12,832 nt of DNA from Sulfuricella sp. (GTDB lineage Bacteria; Pseudomonadota; Gammaproteobacteria; Burkholderiales; Sulfuricellaceae). The translations under genes were made by a program, and so were the position numbers. The notes under the pieces were generated by a model that saw only the letters and a list, made by a program, of their open reading frames with translations, searched no databases and was not told where the DNA came from. Within the stretch, counting starts at the first letter, position 1, and each line of letters starts with the position of its first letter. The stretch is taken from NCBI GenBank assembly GCA_030691435.1, contig JAUYEK010000148.1, forward strand, positions 1 to 12,832, in the 5' to 3' direction. Positions 6,913 through 12,254 of this stretch are shown here, piece by piece.

Positions 6913-7635
6913 TCAGATGATCACTTGAGCTGAAGCCCATACTGCTTCATATGCGGCAATCTTTAGGGGTGCAGTATCGTCAGCCCGCACGATCTCAGCA
7001 GGAGACCGCTTGGCAAAGTCCTTAAGGGATTGGGTTAGCGTCCAGGCTTTCGTCTGGTCAATGAAGATCGCCCGATCGTGTAGTGTTTTTTGCGGCGCAA
7101 GACGGACCAACAACGGGCGGGTTCCCCCATACTGCTGCACCCACTTATTAGCTGCCGGCTGCAAAGTGGGTTTACAACTAGCTTGATCTGCCATTAGACG
7201 AAGGGGCACGTTTTCTGGAACCGCAATACCAAATTCCGTTAATACCGTTTCGTCCATGAAGGGGTCAATTATCAGCACGTCCTTGGTAGCAGTCTGTAGC
7301 ACCTTGGACAGCGCAGCGAAGGCGTCAAAACTGTCACCTACGGGAATAAATGCACCACTTGCGCCGGCCGGAGCCCTCATTTCTGCCACGGCAAATGCGC
7401 GATAGATGATTGCCTTGATTTGATGGGCTGCATTATAGCGGTCGGTAGTGCCCAAGTTGTTCACTGTAACTGAAAAGATTGCGGAGTCAGCGAGATTCCC
7501 CACCTCATTTACCAGAGCATAAGCGCGGGCTATCCAGAGGTGTACCTCTGGAGGTACAGGCGCTTGGGTGAGATCAGGCATCGTCTCGATGAGACGACCC
7601 AATTGTCGGTAGAGAGTTTCGGGGTCAGTAGTCAT
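6913..7635 (-). CDS. PLD-like protein with HxR(x)4D motif, function unknown
   Basis: I do not recognise a named gene. The 240-residue protein has a helical N-terminal half (1-90), then a phospholipase-D-like half: KDVLIIDPFMDE (118-129) as the first strand-loop, LRLMAD (145-150), and LHDRAIFIDQTKAWTLTQSLKD (185-206). The last contains His186, Arg188 and Asp193, so the classic HxK(x)4D motif appears as HxR(x)4D. 'HDR...D...SLKD' is a pattern I associate with single-motif PLD-like proteins of accessory and defence-type loci. No signal peptide or membrane segment is seen, so it is likely cytosolic. A second HKD motif is absent, so activity would require dimerisation or may be lost. It stands alone, facing the RAYT relic, and its codon use looks less GC-biased than hrpA, hinting at transfer. 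A phosphodiesterase, nuclease or pure sensor role is possible. Confidence 0.75.
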   Translation of the reverse strand: MTTDPETLYRQLGRLIETMPDLTQAPVPPEVHLWIARAYALVNEVGNLADSAIFSVTVNNLGTTDRYNAAHQIKAIIYRAFAVAEMRAPAGASGAFIPVGDSFDAFAALSKVLQTATKDVLIIDPFMDETVLTEFGIAVPENVPLRLMADQASCKPTLQPAANKWVQQYGGTRPLLVRLAPQKTLHDRAIFIDQTKAWTLTQSLKDFAKRSPAEIVRADDTAPLKIAAYEAVWASAQVII

Positions 7636-7642
7636 GAAGGCA

Positions 7643-7669
7643 AGTATATACCGGCGCCATGTGTTGCAA
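7643..7669 (-). promoter_or_regulatory. Possible promoter of the PLD-like gene
   Basis: On the minus strand TATACT (7648-7643) stands seven bases before the ATG at 7635. TTGCAA (7669-7664) lies 15 bp upstream, shorter than ideal. No Shine-Dalgarno is seen, so this message may also be leaderless, like higBA. Confidence 0.3.
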
Positions 7670-7698
7670 TACCTTCATATCGAAGCAGACGAACGACG

Positions 7699-7732
7699 GC
7701 TCATGGCGCGAAGCGCCCATCCGCCAATGAGC
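7699..7732. repeat. Bulged hairpin upstream of fdxA
   Basis: gctcatggcg (7699-7708) pairs with cgccaatgagc (7722-7732) with one bulged base; an alternative inner stem ggcgc-gaa-gcgcc exists. It lies between the divergent PLD-like and fdxA genes, and no T-run follows. The rest of 7636-7836 is AT-rich near 7770-7797 and probably carries the fdxA promoter, which I could not place confidently. Confidence 0.4.
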
Positions 7733-7836
7733 AGCAAGATCGGGCACTAATTTTCATGTCCCACTTACAACCCAATCTGCTATTTTTAAACAATTGCGGC
7801 TTGGGATACCAAGCTACTGGATAAGGAGTACTGCAA

Positions 7837-8160
7837 ATGACTTATGTCGTGACCGAAAACTGCATCCGCTGCAAGTACACCGACTGTGCGATTGTTTGTC
7901 CGGTGGACTGCTTTCACGAGGGGCCTAACTTTCTGGTGATCGATCCGGATGAATGCATCGATTGCGACGTATGCGTGTCGGAGTGTCCGGCTGAGGCGAT
8001 CTTTCCCGAGGCGGACCTGCCGCCGGGACAGGAGAAGTTTCTCGCGATCAATGCCGAGCTGGCAAAAACCTGGCCGGTCATCGCCACGAAGAAAGATCCT
8101 CTGCCCGAGGCAGACAAATGGAATGGCGTTGAGGGGAAGCTGCAATATCTGGAGAAATGA
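7837..8160 (+). CDS. fdxA: Seven-iron ferredoxin FdxA ([3Fe-4S][4Fe-4S])
   Basis: Small cytoplasmic electron carrier of the Azotobacter FdI type. Of its 107 residues, Cys9, Cys17 and Cys50 are placed to hold a 3Fe-4S cluster and Cys21, Cys40, Cys43 and Cys46 a 4Fe-4S cluster; Cys12 and Cys25 correspond to the free cysteines of FdI. The C-terminal extension (about 60-107, [17 protein letters not shown]) is typical of this family and length is normal. AAGGAG at 7823-7828 lies eight bases before the ATG and fixes the start. It could serve a low-potential enzyme such as pyruvate:ferredoxin oxidoreductase or NADP reductase, but the sequence does not show its partner. The next gene begins 83 bases downstream, so co-transcription is possible. 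Confidence 0.97.
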   Translation: MTYVVTENCIRCKYTDCAIVCPVDCFHEGPNFLVIDPDECIDCDVCVSECPAEAIFPEADLPPGQEKFLAINAELAKTWPVIATKKDPLPEADKWNGVEGKLQYLEK

Positions 8161-8243
8161 CCTCGTGAATGACCGAATGCCTGCCCCTGGCACTTTAATC
8201 TGACATAGACTTCCCCATTCTGTTCTACATTGGAGCCAACGAG

Positions 8244-9128
8244 ATGAGCAAGACGACACCCCGATCCAGCAACCCCGAATTCGACAGCCTGGTTCCCAAC
8301 ACCCCCTTCACCCGCCGTGCTTTCGTCATTACCATGCTGGGCGTGGGTTTCGCCCTCGCCACCCAGCCGGTCATGGCCCAGACCGTCATCAAGACCGGCA
8401 CCGATGGCCTCGTTGCGGGAGAAATCAAGGTTCCCGTCAGCGATGGCGAAATGGTCGCTTATCGCGCACAACCCGACAAAGGGACCCATTTTCCTGTCAT
8501 CCTGGTGGTTTCCGAGATCTTCGGCGTCCACGAGCATATCGCCGATATCTGCCGGCGGCTGGCCAAGCTCGGCTACCTGGCCATCGCCCCCGAACTGTTT
8601 GCACGCCATGGCGATCCGCGCAAGATCAGCAGCATCCAGGACATCCTCGACAATATCGTCTCCAAGGTGCCGGACGCCCAAGTCATGAGCGACCTCGATG
8701 CCTGTGTAGCATGGGCCTTGGCCCATGGCGGCGACACTTCGCGCCTGGCGATAACCGGCTTCTGCTGGGGCGGGCGCATCACCTGGCTCTACGCTGCCCA
8801 CAACCCCCGCCTCAAGGCTGCCGTGGCCTGGTACGGGCGGATCGACGGGGTGGGGAGCGCGCTTATGCCGAAATACCCGCTCGACCTGGCGGCGCAACTG
8901 AAGGCACCGGTGCTGGGGCTTTATGGCGGCCAGGATCAGGGTATCCCGCTGGACGATATAGAGGACATGCGTGCCGCCATCAAGAAGGCCGGCGGCAAGT
9001 CCGAACTTCATGTCTATCCCGACGCGCCCCATGCCTTCCACGCCGATTATCGGCCCAGCTATCGCAAGGAGGCCGCCGAAGACGGATGGAAGCGCATGCA
9101 GGCATGGCTGAAGAAGAATGGGGTGTAA
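8244..9128 (+). CDS. Dienelactone hydrolase-family protein with Tat signal peptide
   Basis: Alpha/beta hydrolase of the dienelactone hydrolase family. The 294 residues begin with a twin-arginine signal: FTRRAF (22-27), a hydrophobic stretch (28-43) and a likely cleavage site after VMA (Ala45). The mature protein should therefore work in the periplasm after folding in the cytoplasm. The catalytic triad is visible as Cys174 in GFCWGG, Asp231 in YGGQD and His263 in APHAFH. Glu91 in [10 protein letters not shown] corresponds to the glutamate that controls the nucleophile. The GAG-containing stretch at 8231-8235 is a modest ribosome binding site. True dienelactone hydrolases act in chlorocatechol breakdown, but no such genes are nearby, so the substrate is unknown. 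Many periplasmic relatives are annotated only as carboxymethylenebutenolidase. Confidence 0.93.
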   Translation: MSKTTPRSSNPEFDSLVPNTPFTRRAFVITMLGVGFALATQPVMAQTVIKTGTDGLVAGEIKVPVSDGEMVAYRAQPDKGTHFPVILVVSEIFGVHEHIADICRRLAKLGYLAIAPELFARHGDPRKISSIQDILDNIVSKVPDAQVMSDLDACVAWALAHGGDTSRLAITGFCWGGRITWLYAAHNPRLKAAVAWYGRIDGVGSALMPKYPLDLAAQLKAPVLGLYGGQDQGIPLDDIEDMRAAIKKAGGKSELHVYPDAPHAFHADYRPSYRKEAAEDGWKRMQAWLKKNGV

Positions 9129-9162
9129 TTCCAATCCTATTTCAATAGCGAAACCAAGCCCC

Positions 9163-9287
9163 TGTAGGAGCGGCGCCAGCCCTCTCTCCAACTCTCCCCC
9201 AAAGGGGGAGAGGGCGATCATACAAGGATGGGGATGGGAGTTGGCCGCGATTTGCGTCCGCATTCGCGCCGGGGCGGCGCTCCTACA
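9163..9287. repeat. Nested palindromic element, copy A
   Basis: The outer arms are tgtaggagcggcgcc (9163-9177) and ggcgctcctaca (9276-9287). Inside lies the C/T-rich family also found in hrpA, with a perfect 9-bp stem ctctccccc-aaa-gggggagag (9192-9212). A third pairing is ccaactc with gagttgg, about 50 bases apart. The arrangement, including the ttggccgcgatttgcg tract, recurs at 10478-10622. It occupies most of the 226-base gap between two plus-strand genes. Confidence 0.9.
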
Positions 9288-9319
9288 AATTCACCTTTAG
9301 TGTAGAAGATAGAATAATT

Positions 9320-9358
9320 CCATAGCCACGCTGCGGGTTATTTTTCCCGCAGCTATGG
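9320..9358 (+). promoter_or_regulatory. Hairpin enclosing the start codon of the flavin reductase gene
   Basis: gctgcggg (9330-9337) pairs perfectly with cccgcagc (9346-9353) around an 8-nt loop. ccata (9320-9324) pairs with tatgg (9354-9358), which contains the ATG, leaving a 5-nt bulge. No Shine-Dalgarno is visible upstream of the ATG; that region is taken up by the stem. If the message starts upstream, the initiation region would be sequestered, suggesting translational control. Confidence 0.55.
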
Positions 9359-9891
9359 CGAAAAAATCCTTTCCCTTGTCCAAGGTCTACGGCCTGCTCG
9401 AGCCGGGGCCGGTCGTGCTGATGACGACCGCCGGCAAGGAGCGGGCGAACATCATGACCCTATCGTGGCACACCATGATGGAATTCGAGCCGCCGCTCGT
9501 GGGGTGCGTGATCAGCAACCGGAACCCCTCGTTCGACATTCTAAAGGCCACCAGGGAATGTGTGATCAACATCCCGACGCTGGAGCTGGCGGAAAAAGTG
9601 GTGGGCTGCGGCAACACTTCCGGGCGAAACGTCGACAAGTTCAAGGAATTTTGCCTCACGCCGGTGGCCACCTCGCGCGTCAAGGCGCCCATCATCGACG
9701 AGTGCCATGCCAGCCTTGAATGCAAGGTCGTCGATACGAAGTTGGTAACCCAATACAACTTCTTTATCCTTGAGGTGCTCAAGGCATGGATAGATCCATC
9801 GATGAAACATCCGCGGACGATTCATCATCTCGGAAAAGGCGCGTTCATGGTCGACGGCGAGACGATCAAGCTGCCTTCCAAAATGAAATAA
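9355..9891 (+). CDS. Flavin reductase-like FMN-binding protein
   Basis: Cytoplasmic protein of the flavin reductase-like/FMN-binding split-barrel family; members bind FMN and pass electrons from NAD(P)H or act in small flavin-dependent redox systems. The 178 residues show the family pattern: PGPVVLMTT near 17-25, the core RANIMTLSWHTMMEFEPPLVGCVIS (30-54), the conserved RECVINIPT (67-75) and GCGNTSGRNVDKF (83-95). No signal peptide is seen. The length and N-terminus (AKKSFPLSKVYGLLEPGP) fit the close group, which supports the ATG at 9355 despite the lack of a ribosome binding site. The start codon lies in the hairpin described at 9320-9358. The physiological partner is not shown by the neighbours. 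A weak TAGAAT box at 9310-9315 could be a -10 element. Confidence 0.9.
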   Translation: MAKKSFPLSKVYGLLEPGPVVLMTTAGKERANIMTLSWHTMMEFEPPLVGCVISNRNPSFDILKATRECVINIPTLELAEKVVGCGNTSGRNVDKFKEFCLTPVATSRVKAPIIDECHASLECKVVDTKLVTQYNFFILEVLKAWIDPSMKHPRTIHHLGKGAFMVDGETIKLPSKMK

Positions 9892-9993
9892 ATTCCCATT
9901 GCCGAGTATTCCGCTGCATGCAGCGCCCCCACCTCGCTTGCGCGAAAACCCCATCAGGCAGTATTCTCACAACATACTCCAAACCTTACCCTC

Positions 9994-10374
9994 GTGCCCA
10001 AGCCATTCTCAAATCTGTTCCGCCAGTTCGGAGCCGTATCAACCGTTTTGTTTGCCCCTGCATTACGCTGGGGCAATTGGCTCTTCTCACTCCAGAATCG
10101 GGAGCGAACACAGTTATTGGAAGAGATGGCCCAAATACGGGATCTGATGCCCCTGCTCATGAAGCAGCGCAACGGTTATCACTGGACCCATGATGATCGG
10201 CAGCATATCCGGGAGCACTTGCGCCAACTGGCGAGGATAAGCCCCTATATCGTCCTGTTCGTGGCGCCCGGCGGGCTGTTCTTGCTGCCTATAATGGCCT
10301 GGTGGCTGGATCGGCGCCGGCTCAAGCGCAATGCCGGCGCCCAACATGCACGCGATGAGTCCAACCGCAAGTAA
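9994..10374 (+). CDS. Small LETM1-like membrane protein
   Basis: The 126 residues have an amphipathic, charged middle (QNRERTQLLEEMAQIRDLMPLLMKQRNGYHWTHDD split around 34-68), then REHLRQLARISPYIVLF and a hydrophobic segment about 84-104 ending in MAWWLDRRRLKR. The 'RxLaxxSPYxxxxxxPGG...LPxxAWWLDRRR' pattern resembles bacterial LETM1-like domain proteins, whose function in bacteria is not established. The positive cluster after the membrane segment suggests an N-out, C-in topology for a single pass. The start used is the GTG at 9994. The frame is open back to the stop of the previous gene and contains no ATG, and no ribosome binding site is clear. The C-terminal tail is polar. Existence is likely, the family moderately sure, the start uncertain. 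Confidence 0.68.
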   Translation: MPKPFSNLFRQFGAVSTVLFAPALRWGNWLFSLQNRERTQLLEEMAQIRDLMPLLMKQRNGYHWTHDDRQHIREHLRQLARISPYIVLFVAPGGLFLLPIMAWWLDRRRLKRNAGAQHARDESNRK

Positions 10375-10444
10375 TCTGCGTCACTCGGAAATCAAGACAT
10401 TCACTGCTGACAAGCCCCCCGAATTTCGCTACGCTACCCTCATG

Positions 10445-10653
10445 AACCCAGATTATCCAGTAGAGCCAAGACTACGCTGTGGGAGCGGCGCCAACCCTCT
10501 CTCCAACTCTCCCCCCAAGGGGGAGAGGGCGATCGTCCCTTCCCCTTCAAGGGGAAGGTTAGATGGGGATGGGAGTTGGCCGCGATTTGCGGTCGCATTC
10601 GCGCCGGGGCGGCGCTCCTACAGGCACGAACATTCCAATGGATAATCTGGGTT
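10445..10653. repeat. 15-bp inverted repeat enclosing the second nested element
   Basis: aacccagattatcca (10445-10459) is the exact reverse complement of tggataatctgggtt (10639-10653). The two arms bracket the palindromic element at 10478-10622 with 18 and 16 bases of other sequence on each side. The region has no convincing gene. The right arm ends about 20 bases before the ribosome binding site of the ParA-like gene. Confidence 0.85.
10478..10622. repeat. Nested palindromic element, copy B
   Basis: The outer arms are tgtgggagcggcgcc (10478-10492) and ggcgctcctaca (10611-10622). The interior is the C/T-rich family (ctctcccccc/gggggagag near 10506-10528), followed by an extra small hairpin ccttccccttcaaggggaagg that copy A lacks, then the same ttggccgcgatttgcg tract. 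Apart from the extra hairpin it is close to copy A at 9163-9287 and in the same orientation. Confidence 0.9.
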
Positions 10654-10683
10654 GGATAGAGGAATTGATTACAGGAGGGTGAC

Positions 10684-11301
10684 GTGAAACGGCTGATTTG
10701 CATCATCGGCAACAAGGGCGGAACCGGCAAGACCAGTATTACGCACATGCTGTGCCACGGTTTCGGGCTGCTCGGCATGCGCTCTATCGCGGTACTCACC
10801 GATACATCACGGGAACCCCTTGCGCGGGGAGACCGGCGCTACACGCCCATCGACGGGCGTTCGCCGGACAAGCTGGAAAAGATCATCGCCAAGCTGGAAT
10901 CCATGCCGGAGTGGCTGGGGGTGATCGACGGCGGCGGCAACCGGCCGGAGATGGACAGCCAGTTCTACGCAATGTCGGGCCTCGCCCTCCTGCCTTTTCG
11001 CGATTCCCACGAGGATGTCCGCACCGTGCGCAACGACCTCGACGCTTTTCCGGAGGCGTATGGCATTCCGTCGCAGTGGCCGACCAACGCGTGGCAGCAG
11101 ATGGCGGCGGAGCGCACGCTGGACGAGCTGATGCAGGATTACCGGCCGCGCCTGCTCGAACCGGTGTACGCGGTGAGCGCCAGCAAGCTGCTGCTGGAAA
11201 CCCAGGTCCCGCCCAGCCTGCCGGCGATGCTGAACAACGTCTGCCGCGGGCTGGCCCGGCAGGTGCTGGAGCGCCTGGAACAACCCGAAGAACAACCCTA
11301 A
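10684..11301 (+). CDS. Orphan ParA/MinD-type P-loop ATPase
   Basis: Deviant Walker A ATPase: NKGGTGKTS at 10-18 with signature Lys11 and Lys16, a Walker B-like strand LGVIDGGGN (about 78-86), and a later region LLPFRDSHEDVRTVRND (about 102-118). At 205 residues it is shorter than typical ParA or MinD proteins and the C-terminal half (NAWQQMAAERTLDELMQDYRPRLLEPV) is not one I recognise. The GTG start at 10684 is well supported by AGGAGGGTGAC ending just before it. There is no adjacent ParB, MinE/MinC, replication or flagellar gene, so cargo or partner is unknown. Relatives occur on plasmids and phages, but nothing here shows that origin. The function could be positioning, partition or regulation of a complex. 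Confidence 0.85.
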   Translation: MKRLICIIGNKGGTGKTSITHMLCHGFGLLGMRSIAVLTDTSREPLARGDRRYTPIDGRSPDKLEKIIAKLESMPEWLGVIDGGGNRPEMDSQFYAMSGLALLPFRDSHEDVRTVRNDLDAFPEAYGIPSQWPTNAWQQMAAERTLDELMQDYRPRLLEPVYAVSASKLLLETQVPPSLPAMLNNVCRGLARQVLERLEQPEEQP

Positions 11302-11311
11302 AAACCGCCTT

Positions 11312-11446
11312 TTGTCCACAAAAAACACGAAATTCACGAAACCAATCAACGCCATGAATTTGAATGTCAATTCACCGGATGGGTGGCAAGTCAAATCGTG
11401 ACAGGCATTTGAATCTTTCGCGTTTTTTCGTGATTTTCGTGGACAA
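11312..11446. repeat. Long inverted repeat of 'cacgaa' units, copy 2
   Basis: The left arm (11312-11341) begins ttgtccacaaaaaacacgaa. The right arm (11416-11446) reads tttcgcg...cgtgattttcgtggacaa. It is the same family as 1678-1810 but with the central motif in the opposite orientation. It fills most of the 210-base gap between the ParA-like gene and yaiI. Confidence 0.75.
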
Positions 11447-11491
11447 CTGAGTTTTTCAGAATAATCCGCTCCGCCGGCCACCCATCCGGTG
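11373..11491. repeat. Perfect 15-bp inverted repeat interleaved with 'cacgaa' copy 2
   Basis: caccggatgggtggc (11373-11387) is the exact reverse complement of gccacccatccggtg (11477-11491). The first arm lies between the two 'cacgaa' arms and the second outside them, so both pairings cannot form as a simple nested stem. The right arm ends 20 bases before the yaiI start codon. A related motif, cacccatcgggttt, is in copy 1. Confidence 0.8.
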
Positions 11492-11511
11492 TTTCCCTGA
11501 AGGAACAATCC

Positions 11512-11961
11512 ATGCAAATCTGGGTCGATGCCGATGCCTGCCCCGGCGTCATCAAGGAAATCCTGTTTCGCGCCGCCGAACGGGCGCAGATTCCCATGAC
11601 CCTGGTCGCCAACCAGCTCCTGCGCACGCCGCCGTCGCGCTACATCAAGGCCATCCAGGTGCCCGCCGGTTTCGATGTGGCGGATAGCAAGATCGTCCAG
11701 CATCTGGAACCAGGCGACCTGGCAATCACCGCCGACATCCCGCTGGCCGCCGAGGTCATCGCCAAGGGTGGCCACGCGCTCAACCCCAGGGGCGAGTTTT
11801 ATACCCCGGACACGATACGCGAGCGCCTGAACATGCGCGACTTCATGGATACCCTGCGCAGCAGCGGCGTGGAAACCGGCGGCCCCTCATCGCTCAGCCA
11901 GAGCGACCGCAAAGCCTTTGCCAGCCAACTGGATCGCTTCCTGGCCAAGAACCGCAAGTAA
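11512..11961 (+). CDS. yaiI: YaiI/YqxD family protein (UPF0178), NYN/PIN-like fold
   Basis: Conserved bacterial protein of uncharacterised function. The 149 residues are close to the 152 of E. coli YaiI and carry the family's landmarks: the N-terminal WVDADACP (4-11), an ANQLL motif (38-42), the FDVADSKIV stretch (59-67), the acidic ITADIPLA motif (77-84) and NPRGEFYT (96-103). The conserved aspartates are spaced as in PIN/NYN-type nucleases, so a metal-dependent RNase is a reasonable but unproven guess. AAGGAA about eight bases before the ATG supports the start. It is separated from the upstream gene by repeats, so it is probably transcribed independently or by read-through. Confidence 0.95.
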   Translation: MQIWVDADACPGVIKEILFRAAERAQIPMTLVANQLLRTPPSRYIKAIQVPAGFDVADSKIVQHLEPGDLAITADIPLAAEVIAKGGHALNPRGEFYTPDTIRERLNMRDFMDTLRSSGVETGGPSSLSQSDRKAFASQLDRFLAKNRK

Positions 11962-12046
11962 GGTAGGTGGGCACCGTTTTTGTGCCCACGCGGTGAGGGG
12001 TCACGCGTTGTTTCCGCGTGGGCAAAAGGGCGTTGCCCACCCTACA
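11962..12046. repeat. Double-hairpin 'gtgggcac' palindromic element after yaiI
   Basis: There are two perfect 8-bp stems: gtgggcac (11967-11974) with gtgcccac (11982-11989), and gtgggcaa (12018-12025) with ttgcccac (12033-12040). The outer ends, gtaggtgggcac and gttgcccaccctac, also pair with each other, so one large cruciform is an alternative fold. It starts one base after the yaiI stop codon. The T-run lies in a loop rather than after a stem, so a classical terminator is not shown, but end-protection or termination is plausible. Confidence 0.8.
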
Positions 12047-12053
12047 ATCACAC

Positions 12054-12068
12054 GCACCAAAATGGAGC
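12054..12068 (+). promoter_or_regulatory. NtrC-like enhancer site
   Basis: gcacc-aaaat-ggagc matches the NtrC consensus GCACC-N5-GGTGC at nine of ten positions. It lies about 155 bases upstream of the start predicted from the sigma-54 promoter at 12191, a usual enhancer distance. A weaker half-site, tggtgc, occurs near 12095-12100. Confidence 0.55.
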
Positions 12069-12190
12069 GGCGCTACCCTATGGCACACCTGCCATGGTGC
12101 GTTCGCATTCCTGCCACATGCAGTCTTCATCACTCGCATTTTCCACAAACACCTTTTAACTTCAAACAGTAAACAACGAATTACGCCTTG

Positions 12191-12206
12191 TGGCACATCT
12201 CTTGCA
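12191..12206 (+). promoter_or_regulatory. Sigma-54 (RpoN) promoter of the NrtA-like gene
   Basis: TGGCAC-N5-TTGCA is an exact match to the -24/-12 consensus with correct spacing. Transcription would be predicted to start at about 12216, leaving roughly 38 bases of leader with AAGGAG at 12243-12248. This implies activation by an enhancer-binding protein, most simply NtrC under nitrogen limitation. Nothing else recognisable was found between 12047 and 12254 besides the NtrC-like site. Confidence 0.85.
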
Positions 12207-12254
12207 GTAGTCCAGGCTGAACGGATCGCCATGACAAACCTCAAGGAGAAAGAA

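Noticed and set aside
7699..7732. Integron attC site
   Set aside because: It is a hairpin, but the conserved RYYYAAC/GTTRRRY core sites are absent and no integrase or cassette is present.
9175..9217. Intrinsic terminator after the dienelactone hydrolase gene
   Set aside because: The stem is strong but no T-run follows, and the same sequence recurs as part of a repeat family.
7914..9263. Minus-strand 449-residue open frame across fdxA and the dienelactone hydrolase gene
   Set aside because: It spans two well-supported plus-strand genes and a repeat, and resembles no family.
10331..10645. Plus-strand 104-residue frame between the LETM1-like and ParA-like genes
   Set aside because: Most of it is the translated nested repeat (SPPKGERA-type peptide); it has no ribosome binding site and no family.
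10807..11775. Minus-strand 322-residue open frame over the ParA-like gene and yaiI
   Set aside because: It runs through the 'cacgaa' repeat (reading HENHE-like peptide) and opposite two genes with good ribosome binding sites and motifs.
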